Positions 1 to 8,002 of a stretch of DNA of 64,000 bases are shown here, one piece after another (within the stretch, counting starts at the first letter, position 1; each line of letters starts with the position of its first letter). Position numbers and translations under genes: made by a program. Source of the stretch: Vitreoscilla stercoraria DSM 513 (lineage in GTDB: Bacteria > Pseudomonadota > Gammaproteobacteria > Burkholderiales > Neisseriaceae); the NCBI RefSeq assembly GCF_000382305.1, contig NZ_KB908020.1:62001-126000 (forward strand), given 5' to 3'. Under the pieces are notes generated by a model. It was given only the letters and a program-made list of their open reading frames with translations, had not been told where the DNA came from and made no database searches.

Positions 1-630
1 GGCGATGTGGGTAAAGGTTGTGCGCAAAGCTTGCGTGGTTTGGGTGCGACCGTTTGGGTGACTGAAATTGACCCAATTTGCGCGTTACAGGCCGCTATGG
101 AAGGCTACCGCGTGGTACGCATGAATGATGTGGCAGATCAAGCCGACATCTTTGTGACTACCACAGGCAATGTGAATGTGATTACTCACGAACACATGAA
201 AGCCATGCGCGACCAAGCGATTGTGTGCAATATCGGTCACTTTGACAGCGAAATTGAAGTGGCAAGCTTGCGTTCTTACGAATGGGACAACATCAAGCCA
301 CAAGTGGATCACATTGAATTCCCTGATGGCAAACGCATCATCTTGTTGGCTGAAGGCCGCTTGGTAAATTTGGGTTGCGCGACAGGTCACCCATCGTTTG
401 TCATGAGCAACAGTTTCACCAACCAAGTTTTGGGTCAAATCGAATTGTTTGCTCGTGGCGAACAATATCAAAACGAAGTGTATGTGTTGCCGAAACATTT
501 GGATGAAATGGTGGCACGTTTGCATTTGGAACGTATTGGTGCCAAATTGACTGAGTTGACTGATGAGCAAGCGGCTTACATCAATGTGCCAAAAGAAGGT
601 CCTTACAAACCACATCATTACCGTTATTAA
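1..630 (+). CDS. ahcY: Adenosylhomocysteinase, 3' part
   Basis: C-terminal 209 residues of S-adenosylhomocysteine hydrolase, which splits SAH into adenosine and homocysteine in the cytosolic methyl cycle. The frame is open from base 1, so the gene begins before the window. It opens with GDVGKGCAQSLRGLGA, the NAD-binding Rossmann glycine motif, continues through WVTEIDPICALQAAMEGY, and ends in PYKPHHYRY, the classic family C-terminus with the conserved Lys and Tyr. There is no frameshift. A DUS variant lies inside the gene at 85-96, encoding LQAA. A terminator follows at 653-680. Identification rests on family motifs and is very secure. Confidence 0.97.
   Translation, partial: GDVGKGCAQSLRGLGATVWVTEIDPICALQAAMEGYRVVRMNDVADQADIFVTTTGNVNVITHEHMKAMRDQAIVCNIGHFDSEIEVASLRSYEWDNIKPQVDHIEFPDGKRIILLAEGRLVNLGCATGHPSFVMSNSFTNQVLGQIELFARGEQYQNEVYVLPKHLDEMVARLHLERIGAKLTELTDEQAAYINVPKEGPYKPHHYRY
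85..96 (-). repeat. DUS variant (AGCGGCCTGTAA) inside ahcY
   Basis: One base different from the main repeat (T to G at position 5). Read in the coding direction it is TTACAGGCCGCT. Confidence 0.6.
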
Positions 631-652
631 TATTTAATTGAAATAACATCAC

Positions 653-680
653 AGCGCATCTTTGAAGGTGCGCTTTTTTT
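653..680 (+). terminator. Rho-independent terminator after ahcY
   Basis: AGCGCATCTT pairs with AAGGTGCGCT (one G-T wobble) around a 2-nt loop, followed by a run of seven T. It is not a DUS pair. Confidence 0.8.
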
Positions 681-705
681 GTGCAGCAGATTTGCATGCG
701 AGAGG

Positions 706-734
706 TTGTCAGCTTTTGTTGAACAAGGTAGAGT
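706..734 (+). promoter_or_regulatory. Candidate sigma70 promoter for hisC
   Basis: TTGTCA (706-711), 17-bp spacer, TAGAGT (729-734), about 70 bp before the hisC start and after the ahcY terminator. Consensus match only. Confidence 0.4.
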
Positions 735-804
735 AAAAACCAGCATGACAGGCAATGTTTTTCAATCATGATCTCATATTAAAAACACAAACAAAGGCGA
801 AACC

Positions 805-1881
805 ATGCAGTTGAATCAAATTATCCGTCCCGATGTCTTAGCCATGACCGCATACAAAGTAGTCGAGTGTCCTGAAGATTGCTTGAAACTGGATGCCATG
901 GAAAGTCCTTATGAATATTCAGACGAAATGCGCGCTGAATTGGCCAAGCAACTGGCTCACACACCCATCCACTTGTATCCCACTCCCAAAGCCCAAGGTT
1001 TACCGCAGATGTTGCGTGAACGAGTGGGTATTGTAGAACAAGCTGACATTGTTTTAGGTGCAGGCTCTGATGAACTGATTCGATTATTGACCATGTTGAC
1101 AGGTCAACCAGGCAGTACGATGTTGACCTTAGAGCCCTCGTTTGTCATGTACCGCGTTAACGCGGAATTTTTTGGCATGAAATATGTGGGTGTGCCGCTT
1201 AATGAGGATTTCAGTTTGAATTTGACTGCGGTGTTAGAGGCCATTACCACACATCAGCCGCAATTGATTTTTATTGCTTATCCAAACAATCCAACTGGCG
1301 TACCATTTGCCAAAACCGATGTGGAGCAAATCATTGCTGCAGCCCCTGGTCTGGTGGTGATTGATGAGGCATATGGTGCGTTTTCTTCACACACATTTTT
1401 GCCTGAAGCGGGTTTGAGTGAAAAATTGGTGGTGCTCAGAACTTTGAGCAAAATTGGCTTTGCTGGCTTGCGTGTGGGCTATGCGGTGGGGCATCCGCAG
1501 GTGATGCATGAGCTTAGAAAAGTGACGCCGCCTTACAATATGAATCAATTAAGTCTCACAGCGGCCAAATTTGCTTTACAATACCCGCAGTTTATTGATG
1601 AACACATTAATAAACAAAAATCGGAACGCGAACGCATGCGTACCATGCTCAAAACATGGTCACAAGTGCAAGTCTTCCCTTCGGAAGCCAATTTCATCAC
1701 CATGCGCGTGCCCGATGCCCAAGCTTTGTGGCAGGCGATGCTTGATCACAATATTTTGATTAAAAATTTGCATGGCGTGCATCCTTTGCTTGAGCAATGC
1801 GTGCGCATTACTGTTAGTAAACCAGAACAAAATCAATTGGTCTTAGGCGTCATGCAACAACTGTATGGAACACAATCTTAA
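805..1881 (+). CDS. hisC: Histidinol-phosphate aminotransferase
   Basis: PLP enzyme converting imidazole-acetol phosphate and glutamate to histidinol phosphate in histidine synthesis. 358 residues, normal for HisC. It shows the fold type I pattern: GAGSDELI for phosphate binding, YPNNPTG at 159-165, VIDEAYGAF, and the Schiff-base lysine K216 in TLSKIGFAGLRVGY. The ATG at 805 follows a weak GGCGA ribosome site. The stop lies 2 bp before the hisB start, so the two are very likely cotranscribed and coupled. The N-terminus fits HisC better than a general aromatic aminotransferase, and the his context settles the assignment. Confidence 0.96.
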   Translation: MQLNQIIRPDVLAMTAYKVVECPEDCLKLDAMESPYEYSDEMRAELAKQLAHTPIHLYPTPKAQGLPQMLRERVGIVEQADIVLGAGSDELIRLLTMLTGQPGSTMLTLEPSFVMYRVNAEFFGMKYVGVPLNEDFSLNLTAVLEAITTHQPQLIFIAYPNNPTGVPFAKTDVEQIIAAAPGLVVIDEAYGAFSSHTFLPEAGLSEKLVVLRTLSKIGFAGLRVGYAVGHPQVMHELRKVTPPYNMNQLSLTAAKFALQYPQFIDEHINKQKSERERMRTMLKTWSQVQVFPSEANFITMRVPDAQALWQAMLDHNILIKNLHGVHPLLEQCVRITVSKPEQNQLVLGVMQQLYGTQS

Positions 1882-1883
1882 TT

Positions 1884-2477
1884 ATGCGTACCGCTACCGT
1901 TAGCCGCAACACATCAGAAACGCAAATCAGTGTCAGCATCAATTTGGATGGCAAAGGCATAGGCAAATTTGACACAGGCGTACCGTTTTTGGAACACATG
2001 TTGGACCAAATTTGCCGCCATGGCATGATTGATATGGACATCACGTGCAAAGGCGATTTGCACATTGATGACCACCACACTGTGGAAGACATCGGCATTA
2101 CTTTGGGTCAGGCTTTGAAACAAGCCATTGGCGACAAAGTGGGCATTCGCCGTTATGGACACAGCTATGTGCCTTTGGACGAGGCTTTGAGCCGTGTGGT
2201 GTTAGACCTTTCAGGTCGTCCAGGTTTGACTTACAACGTTGAATACACGCGTGCGGTGATTGGTCGATTTGATGTGGATTTGTTCAGTGAATTTTTCCAT
2301 GGTTTGATCAACCATTCGATGATGACGGTTCACATTGACAACTTGCGTGGCATCAATGCCCATCACCAAGCCGAAACCATTTTCAAAGCTTTCGGCCGTG
2401 CTTTGCGTATGGCGGTAGAATGGGATGAGCGCATGGCAGGATTGACGCCGTCAACCAAAGGCACGTTGACTGCCTGA
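1884..2477 (+). CDS. hisB: Imidazoleglycerol-phosphate dehydratase (monofunctional)
   Basis: Dehydrates imidazole glycerol phosphate to imidazole acetol phosphate, using a dinuclear metal site. 197 residues: the monofunctional form, without the N-terminal phosphatase domain of enteric HisB. Metal-binding histidine clusters are visible in HMLDQICRHG, DDHHTVEDIGI and HHQAETIFKAFGRAL. Starts 2 bp after hisC and is followed by a DUS-pair hairpin, which separates it from hisH although both lie on the same strand. Confidence 0.97.
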   Translation: MRTATVSRNTSETQISVSINLDGKGIGKFDTGVPFLEHMLDQICRHGMIDMDITCKGDLHIDDHHTVEDIGITLGQALKQAIGDKVGIRRYGHSYVPLDEALSRVVLDLSGRPGLTYNVEYTRAVIGRFDVDLFSEFFHGLINHSMMTVHIDNLRGINAHHQAETIFKAFGRALRMAVEWDERMAGLTPSTKGTLTA

Positions 2478-2487
2478 TTCAAGCATC

Positions 2488-2520
2488 AAAGCGTCCTGTA
2501 AACTTACAGGACGCTTTGTT
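2488..2520 (+). terminator. DUS-pair hairpin between hisB and hisH
   Basis: AGCGTCCTGTAA at 2490-2501 and its complement at 2504-2515 form a 14-bp stem with a 2-nt loop, followed by TTTGTTTT. It looks like a terminator, which would make hisH the start of a new transcript or attenuate read-through. Confidence 0.7.
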
Positions 2521-2547
2521 TTCATTGTTGTATGAGGATTTGAAATC

Positions 2548-3198
2548 ATGAAAATTGCCATCGTAGATTATGGCATGGGCAATTTGCATTCGGTGCTAAA
2601 GTCTGCCCAAGCTGCGCAAGTGCGTGCGAATGTGAATACTGACATCCAATTGACCAGCAATCCTGATGTGGTCTATCAAGCGGACAAAGTCATTTTCCCA
2701 GGTCAAGGGGCGATGCCTGATTGTATGGCGGCTTTGCAAAAAAGCGGCTTGGGTGAGGCGATTGCCGACGGCTTTAAGAACAAGCCATTTTTTGGCATTT
2801 GTGTCGGTGCACAATTGTTGTTTGATGTGAGCGAAGAAGGCAATACGCAAGGCTTAGGTTGGTTCCAAGGCAGCGTCAAACGTTTTGCTCATGGCTTACA
2901 GGACGCTCAAGGCAATAAATTGAAAGTGCCGCACATGGGTTGGAATCAAGTGCATCAAACCCAAAACCATCCTTTGTTCCAAAATGTGGCGCAAGACGCG
3001 CGCTTTTACTTTGTGCACAGCTACCATTTTGCGCCGACAGATGCGAGCATTGTATTAGGCCAAAGTGATTATCCTGAAACATTTGCTTGCGCGGTGGGTC
3101 GTGATAATGTTTTTGCCACGCAATTTCATGCTGAAAAAAGCCATGATGCAGGTTTACAATTGTTTCAAAACTTTTTGTTGTGGAATGGTCAAGCGTAA
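2548..3198 (+). CDS. hisH: Imidazole glycerol phosphate synthase, glutaminase subunit
   Basis: Class I glutamine amidotransferase that feeds ammonia to HisF to make IGP and AICAR. 216 residues. The catalytic triad is visible: C85 in GICVGAQLL, H194 and E196 in FHAEKSH. The N-terminal IVDYGMGNLHSV is the HisH signature. Start at 2548 has TGAGGA upstream. The partner hisF lies 1.4 kb downstream after hisA and a membrane protein. A DUS copy at 2896-2907 encodes LQDA within the protein. Confidence 0.96.
   Translation: MKIAIVDYGMGNLHSVLKSAQAAQVRANVNTDIQLTSNPDVVYQADKVIFPGQGAMPDCMAALQKSGLGEAIADGFKNKPFFGICVGAQLLFDVSEEGNTQGLGWFQGSVKRFAHGLQDAQGNKLKVPHMGWNQVHQTQNHPLFQNVAQDARFYFVHSYHFAPTDASIVLGQSDYPETFACAVGRDNVFATQFHAEKSHDAGLQLFQNFLLWNGQA
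2896..2907 (-). repeat. DUS copy inside hisH
   Basis: Exact AGCGTCCTGTAA on the minus strand, within the coding sequence. Confidence 0.75.
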
Positions 3199-3436
3199 AA
3201 ATGGATGGTATCGGTTTTTAGGTGTGTATGGTTTGAAAATATGAAACCGATAAATGCGGTGAAAACCTGCTATAAAACCTCTATTTTCAAGCCATATAAG
3301 GCACAACAAGCCATCAAAAAGTTGTAGAATTATTGGTCTGTTTGCCAAGATACATATTGGCATTGGATTTCTCGTAGCGGTATGAGGTTTTCATGGCCTA
3401 TTACCAATCTATTAATTGCAATATTTGAGTACGATT
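3199..3436. other. hisH-hisA spacer with two inverted repeats
   Basis: 238 bp without a convincing gene. It holds a perfect 9-bp inverted repeat, TATCGGTTT (3209-3217) with AAACCGATA (3244-3252), and TGCCAA-N8-TTGGCA at 3343-3362. Neither is followed by a T run. They could be leader RNA structure or operators for the hisA transcript; no function can be assigned. Confidence 0.4.
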
Positions 3437-4180
3437 ATGTTATTGATTCCTGCCATCGATTTGAAAAACGGTCAATGTGTGCGTTTGCGCCAAGGCTTGA
3501 TGGAAGAGGCAACTGTCTTTTCTGACAAACCTGTGGACATGGCCATGCATTGGGTAAAGCAAGGTGCACGTCGTTTGCATTTGGTTGATTTGGACGGTGC
3601 GTTTGTGGGCAAACCGCAAAATTTGGGTGCGATTAAGGCCATTTTAGATGAAGTGTCTAAAGACGTTCCTGTGCAATTGGGCGGCGGCATTCGTGATTTG
3701 GATACCATCGAGAAATATTTAGATTTGGGTTTGTCATATGTCATCATTGGCACGGCTGCGATTAAAAATCCGCAGTTTTTGCGTGATGCGTGTGATGCTT
3801 TTCCGAATCAAATCATCGTGGGTTTAGATGCCAAAGATGGTTTGGTCGCAACCGATGGTTGGGCAAAAGTCACCAAATACCATGTGACCGAAGTCGGTCA
3901 ACGTTTTGCTGATTATGGCGTACACAGCATTATTTATACGGATATTGGTCGCGATGGCATGATGTCAGGCGTCAATATTGAGGCGACTGTAAAATTGGCA
4001 GAAGCTGTGTCTGTGCCTGTTATCGCTTCAGGTGGCTTGACCAACTTGGATGATATTCGTGCGTTGTGTGCGGTACAAAGCAGTGGCGTAGAAGGTGCGG
4101 TGACAGGTCGTGCGATTTACGAAGGTTCCATTGATTTCAAGCAAGCGCAAGACTTAGCGGATGAGTTAGCTGAGGTTTAA
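3437..4180 (+). CDS. hisA: ProFAR isomerase (HisA)
   Basis: (beta/alpha)8-barrel isomerase opening the ribose ring of ProFAR to PRFAR. Start taken at ATG 3437 (MLLIPAIDLKNG), the family N-terminus; an upstream in-frame TTG would add seven unlikely residues. 247 residues. Catalytic aspartates are D8 (AIDLKNG) and D131 (VGLDAKDG). Phosphate-binding loops are QLGGGIRD and ASGGLTNLDD. The stop TAA overlaps the ATG of the next gene (TAATG), which implies translational coupling to the unknown membrane protein. Confidence 0.96.
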   Translation: MLLIPAIDLKNGQCVRLRQGLMEEATVFSDKPVDMAMHWVKQGARRLHLVDLDGAFVGKPQNLGAIKAILDEVSKDVPVQLGGGIRDLDTIEKYLDLGLSYVIIGTAAIKNPQFLRDACDAFPNQIIVGLDAKDGLVATDGWAKVTKYHVTEVGQRFADYGVHSIIYTDIGRDGMMSGVNIEATVKLAEAVSVPVIASGGLTNLDDIRALCAVQSSGVEGAVTGRAIYEGSIDFKQAQDLADELAEV

Positions 4181-4587
4181 TGTTTCGAGTAGTAAGCACC
4201 GTGTTGTTACACGGTTTGGTATTTTTAGGGTTGTGGTGGCAACAGTCACAAGACACCGTCGCACAACCCGATGATTTTTCCTCAGGTTTGGATTATTGGC
4301 AGCAAAGCATGAGTCCGATGATGTGGGCGTTGTTGGCGTTAATGTTGTTGACACCAGCATTGACTTTGTTGACATGCAAACGCCACAGTATCCGAGGTTG
4401 GGGATTGTTGGTCATTAATTGGTTGTTTGTGCCTGCCATTGCTTATGTATTTTATACTTATGAGCAATATATGTATTACCAGACTTGGTTGGTTTTCAGT
4501 GTGGTGATGTTGGGCATTGCGCTTTTGAATGGTTTGAGTGCGCGCTTAGCGCGAGTGCCGCAACAAGTCGGCAAGAACAAGAAATGA
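4180..4587 (+). CDS. Unknown small membrane protein inside the his cluster
   Basis: 135 residues with about four hydrophobic segments: an N-terminal helix (about 1-18), then about 47-65, 74-92 and 99-120, with a basic tail ending VGKNKK. Not recognised as a named family. Its start overlaps the hisA stop (TAATG) and hisF begins 7 bp after its stop, so it sits tightly in a transcript between two consecutive biosynthetic enzymes. TM-rich composition and the coupling make it a real gene. A histidine-related role (transport, membrane anchoring) is only guilt by association. Confidence 0.75.
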   Translation: MFRVVSTVLLHGLVFLGLWWQQSQDTVAQPDDFSSGLDYWQQSMSPMMWALLALMLLTPALTLLTCKRHSIRGWGLLVINWLFVPAIAYVFYTYEQYMYYQTWLVFSVVMLGIALLNGLSARLARVPQQVGKNKK

Positions 4588-4594
4588 GAGTTGC

Positions 4595-5359
4595 ATGTTA
4601 GCAAAACGCATCATCCCATGTTTGGATGTGGACAATGGTCGTGTGGTCAAAGGGGTTAATTTCCTGTCTTTGCGTGACGCAGGCGACCCTGTGGAAGTGG
4701 CCAAACGCTATAACGATGAAGGCGCGGATGAAATCACTTTTTTGGATATTACCGCCAGTTCCGACAACCGTGACACGATTTTGCATGTGATTGAAAAAGT
4801 GGCGAGCCAAGTGTTCATTCCGTTGACGGTGGGCGGTGGTGTGCGCGCGGTGGCAGACATACGCCGTTTGCTCAATGCCGGCGCGGACAAAGCCAGTATC
4901 AACACAGCGGCCATTACCAATCCTGATTTGGTGAGTGACGCCAGCAGTTTTTTTGGTTCGCAAGCAATTGTTGTGGCGATTGATGCCAAAGCGGTCAATC
5001 CTGAAAATACCCGTTGGGAAGTGTTCACCCATGGTGGCCGCAAGCAAACAGGTATTGATGCGGTAGAATGGGCGTGCCAAATGCAAGCGCGTGGTGCGGG
5101 CGAAATTTTGCTCACCAGCATGGACCGTGATGGCACCAAAATTGGTTTTAACTTGCCTTTGACCCGCGCTATCAGCGAAGCGGTGGACATTCCTGTGATT
5201 GCTTCAGGCGGTGTGGGCAATGTGCAGCACTTGATTGATGGTGTTAAAGAAGGCAAAGCCGATGCGGTTTTGGCTGCGAGCATTTTCCATTTTGGCGAAG
5301 TGAGCATACGCGAAGCGAAATTGGCGATGCAGCAAGCTGGCATTGAAGTGCGTTTGTAA
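4595..5359 (+). CDS. hisF: Imidazole glycerol phosphate synthase, cyclase subunit
   Basis: Barrel subunit that condenses PRFAR with ammonia from HisH to yield IGP and AICAR. 254 residues, the usual length. Catalytic D11 (IPCLDVDNG) and D130 (VVAIDAKAV) are present, with GGGVRAVADI and ASGGVGNVQH phosphate loops. Start ATG 4595 has GAGAG just upstream. Followed by an opposite-order DUS pair rather than a terminator, then hisI. Confidence 0.97.
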   Translation: MLAKRIIPCLDVDNGRVVKGVNFLSLRDAGDPVEVAKRYNDEGADEITFLDITASSDNRDTILHVIEKVASQVFIPLTVGGGVRAVADIRRLLNAGADKASINTAAITNPDLVSDASSFFGSQAIVVAIDAKAVNPENTRWEVFTHGGRKQTGIDAVEWACQMQARGAGEILLTSMDRDGTKIGFNLPLTRAISEAVDIPVIASGGVGNVQHLIDGVKEGKADAVLAASIFHFGEVSIREAKLAMQQAGIEVRL

Positions 5360-5387
5360 ATGGTCGGTCAATTGAATCGATGAATTT

Positions 5388-5412
5388 TTACAGGACGCTT
5401 TAGCGTCCTGAA
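5388..5412 (+). repeat. DUS pair in opposite order, hisF-hisI spacer
   Basis: TTACAGGACGCT (5388-5399), TT, then AGCGTCCTGAA (5402-5412). The two copies are inverted relative to the terminator-type pairs: the hairpin closes on GACGCT-AGCGTC and has no T run. It lies between two codirectional his genes. Confidence 0.65.
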
Positions 5413-5425
5413 TATTGTGGACATT

Positions 5426-5830
5426 ATGGATACAAATCAAAACAAAGCTTTGTTAGATGCCGTTAAATGGGATGCCAATGGTTTGGTCTGTGCCATTGCG
5501 CAAGACTATCAAACTTCACGCGTGTTGATGGTCGCGTGGATGAATGCCGAGGCTTTAACGCAAACGGCACAAACGGGTTTTGCGCATTACTACAGCCGTT
5601 CACGCCAAAAACAGTGGATGAAAGGCGAAGAGTCGGGTCACGTGCAAAAAGTGCATCAATTGCGTTTGGATTGTGATGGTGATGCGATTGTGATGCAAAT
5701 TGAGCAACAAGGCGGTATTGCTTGTCATACTGGTCGTGAAAGTTGTTTTTATCAAGTGTGGGAAAACGGTGCATGGCAGACAGTTGATCCCATTTTGAAA
5801 CACGAACAAGACATTTACGGTCAAAAATAA
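5426..5830 (+). CDS. hisI: Phosphoribosyl-AMP cyclohydrolase
   Basis: Zn-dependent hydrolase opening the adenine ring of PR-AMP. 134 residues from ATG 5426; a GTG three codons upstream is possible but less likely. Family motifs: VAWMNAEAL, YYSRSRQKQWMKGEESG, and the metal and catalytic cysteines in DCDGDA and CHTGRESCF. Monofunctional, with the pyrophosphohydrolase encoded separately by hisE, as in other Neisseriaceae. Confidence 0.95.
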   Translation: MDTNQNKALLDAVKWDANGLVCAIAQDYQTSRVLMVAWMNAEALTQTAQTGFAHYYSRSRQKQWMKGEESGHVQKVHQLRLDCDGDAIVMQIEQQGGIACHTGRESCFYQVWENGAWQTVDPILKHEQDIYGQK

Positions 5831-5841
5831 AGGGTGGAAAA

Positions 5842-6162
5842 ATGAACGAAGCATTGTTAAAAGAATTGTCTGATGTGATTGAAGTGCGCAAACAAGCGGC
5901 ACCACAATCGTCTTATGTGTCGCAATTGATGCATAAAGGCGAAGATGCCATTTTGAAAAAAGTCATTGAAGAAGCCGGTGAAGTGTTGATGGCGTCTAAA
6001 GATGGTGAGAAATTGCATTTGGTCAAAGAAGTGGCGGATGTGTGGTTTCACACTTTGGTATTGTTGTCTTACCATGGTTTGCGTGCGGACGATGTGTTGA
6101 TGGAATTGCAACGCCGTCAAAACATTTCAGGCATTGACGAAAAAGCCTCGCGCACACAATAA
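5842..6162 (+). CDS. hisE: Phosphoribosyl-ATP pyrophosphatase
   Basis: MazG-type nucleotide pyrophosphohydrolase converting PR-ATP to PR-AMP. 106 residues. The characteristic KKVIEEAGEVLMASKDG and VKEVADVWFHTLVLL helices carry the acidic metal ligands (EE..E and E..D). Begins 11 bp after hisI with an AGGGTGG ribosome site, so the two are one unit. hisG and hisD are not in the window. Confidence 0.95.
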   Translation: MNEALLKELSDVIEVRKQAAPQSSYVSQLMHKGEDAILKKVIEEAGEVLMASKDGEKLHLVKEVADVWFHTLVLLSYHGLRADDVLMELQRRQNISGIDEKASRTQ

Positions 6163-6239
6163 GCCCGAGAAAGTGTTATTTCACGGAACTTCGTCCTCAT
6201 AAACACAGCCGATGAATTTTTTGTGAAAGAGTCATGCAT

Positions 6240-7634
6240 ATGTCAGAAACAAGCAGACAAGAAACCGACAGTTTTGGTGCCATTGCGGTGGCACAAGATT
6301 GTTATTGGGGCGCGCAAACCGAGCGTTCGCGCCACAATTTTAAAATTGGTACGGAAACCCAGCCGTTGCCGTTGATTTACGCCTTAGCGTATGTCAAGCA
6401 AGCAGCAGCCATGGCGCATTTGACAGCAGGTGAATTGTCGCCTCAAATTGCCGATGCCATTATCCAAGCGGCGCAAGAAGTGGTTACAGGACGCTTGGAT
6501 GCGCATTTTCCGTTGGTGGTGTGGCAAACAGGTTCTGGCACGCAAACCAATATGAATGTCAACGAAGTCATTTCCAATCGTGCCATTGAGTTGCTCGGTG
6601 GTGTTTTAGGCAGCAAAAAACCAGTGCATCCCAATGACCATGTCAATATGGGGCAATCGTCTAACGACTCATTTCCAACGGCGATGCACATTGCTACTGT
6701 GTTAGAAACGCAGCAGCGTTTGTTACCTGCTTTACAGCGTTTACAGGACGCTTTGAAAGCCAAAGAAGCTGCTTTTGCGCACATCATCAAAATCGGACGC
6801 ACACACACGCAAGACGCGACGCCTTTGACTTTGGGGCAAGAGTTTTCAGGTTACGTGGCGGCGATAGAATATGGTACACAGCGCATTGTGCAAGCCTTGC
6901 AAGATGTGTATTGCTTGGCGCAAGGCGGTACGGCAGTGGGAACGGGTTTGAACACTCGCATCGGTTTTGATGTTGCGTTTGCGCAAAATGTGGCTGATTT
7001 GACGGGTCAACCTTTCAAAACCGCTGCCAATAAATTTGAAGCCTTGGCGTCGCACGGTGCTTTGAATCATTTTCATGGCAGCTTGAATGCGTTGGCGGCA
7101 GATTTGTTGAAAATTGCCAATGACATTCGCTTTTTGGGTTCGGGTCCTCGTTCGGGTTTGGGCGAATTGAGTTTGCCTGAAAATGAACCTGGTTCGTCTA
7201 TTATGCCGGGCAAAGTCAATCCAACTCAGTGCGAAGCGTTGACGATGGTTGCCGCTCAAGTGATGGGCAATCACACGACCATCAGCATTGCAGCGAGCCA
7301 AGGTCATTTTGAATTGAATGTTTACAAGCCTGTGATTGCTTACAATGTGTTGCAATCGATTCGCTTGCTTGCCGATGCGATGGTGTCTTTTGCAGAGCAT
7401 TGTGTTGAAGGCATCGTCGCCAATGTAGCGCAGATTGAAACGTTGATGGCGAATTCTTTGATGTTGGTGACCGCATTGGCGCCGCACATTGGTTACGATG
7501 CAGCGGCAAAAATTGCCAAATCGGCTCATAAAAATGGAACGACTTTAAAACAAGAAGCTTTGCTCAGTGGTTTGGTGGATGAAGCCCAATATGCCGCATG
7601 GGTGCGTCCTGAAAACATGATTGCACCGCAATAA
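6240..7634 (+). CDS. fumC: Fumarate hydratase, class II
   Basis: Oxygen-stable, iron-free fumarase of the TCA cycle. 464 residues from ATG 6240; an ATG at 6234 is also in frame, but the GAAAGAG ribosome site is better spaced for 6240. The superfamily signature GSSIMPGKVNP is intact, with SGTQTNMNVNEV, HPNDHVNMGQSSND and GRTHTQDATPLTLGQE as substrate-binding segments. Two exact DUS copies lie inside (6484-6495 and 6741-6752). The window also encodes a class I fumarase at 50819. Confidence 0.96.
   Translation: MSETSRQETDSFGAIAVAQDCYWGAQTERSRHNFKIGTETQPLPLIYALAYVKQAAAMAHLTAGELSPQIADAIIQAAQEVVTGRLDAHFPLVVWQTGSGTQTNMNVNEVISNRAIELLGGVLGSKKPVHPNDHVNMGQSSNDSFPTAMHIATVLETQQRLLPALQRLQDALKAKEAAFAHIIKIGRTHTQDATPLTLGQEFSGYVAAIEYGTQRIVQALQDVYCLAQGGTAVGTGLNTRIGFDVAFAQNVADLTGQPFKTAANKFEALASHGALNHFHGSLNALAADLLKIANDIRFLGSGPRSGLGELSLPENEPGSSIMPGKVNPTQCEALTMVAAQVMGNHTTISIAASQGHFELNVYKPVIAYNVLQSIRLLADAMVSFAEHCVEGIVANVAQIETLMANSLMLVTALAPHIGYDAAAKIAKSAHKNGTTLKQEALLSGLVDEAQYAAWVRPENMIAPQ
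6484..6495 (-). repeat. DUS copy inside fumC
   Basis: Exact AGCGTCCTGTAA on the minus strand. Confidence 0.75.
6741..6752 (-). repeat. Second DUS copy inside fumC
   Basis: Exact AGCGTCCTGTAA on the minus strand; encodes LQDA in the enzyme. Confidence 0.75.
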
Positions 7635-7657
7635 GTTTGTGCGGATAAGTTTGGATA

Positions 7658-7696
7658 ATGGGACATGATTGGCAGTATAATGTCCCATGTTTTTTT
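7658..7696 (+). terminator. Terminator after fumC
   Basis: ATGGGACAT (7658-7666) pairs with ATGTCCCAT (7680-7688), followed by GTTTTTTT. Not DUS-based. Confidence 0.8.
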
Positions 7697-7703
7697 GTAT
7701 GAT

Positions 7704-7715
7704 AAGCGTCCTGTA
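7704..7715 (+). repeat. Single intergenic DUS copy before tatA
   Basis: Exact AGCGTCCTGTAA, unpaired, in the leader of the tat operon. Confidence 0.7.
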
Positions 7716-7795
7716 AAATATGGGCATGAGATGTATAGATTGAAATGCTGTGTGGGTGTTTGAGTCTAAAATTTGGATTTTAAAAAGGAAATGTC

Positions 7796-7999
7796 ATGGG
7801 TAGCTGGTCAATTTGGCATTGGCTTGTGGTTTTGGTGGTGGTGGTGGTGGTATTTGGCACCAAAAAATTGCGCGGCGCAGGTCGAGACATTGGCGGTGCG
7901 GTGCATGACTTTAAAAAAGGCATGAATGAAGGCAATGAAGCGGCCAAAACCGATGCACTTGAAGCCAAAACCACTGAGCAAGACAAAAAAGACAGTTGA
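7796..7999 (+). CDS. tatA: Twin-arginine translocase subunit TatA
   Basis: Pore-forming subunit of the Tat system that exports folded proteins. 67 residues: one N-terminal membrane helix (WSIWHWLVVLVVVVVVFGTKK), the FG hinge and an amphipathic helix with KKLRGAGRDIGGAV, then an acidic and basic tail. The start has AAAAAGGAA upstream. The helix is encoded by a run of GTG/GGT triplets (about 7833-7850) giving six consecutive Val, a possible slippage site. First gene of tatABC. Confidence 0.95.
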   Translation: MGSWSIWHWLVVLVVVVVVFGTKKLRGAGRDIGGAVHDFKKGMNEGNEAAKTDALEAKTTEQDKKDS

Positions 8000-8002
8000 T
8001 GC

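Noticed and set aside
6846..7529. 227-codon open frame antisense to fumC
   Set aside because: Basic, low-complexity translation with no ribosome site; fumC is certain on the other strand.
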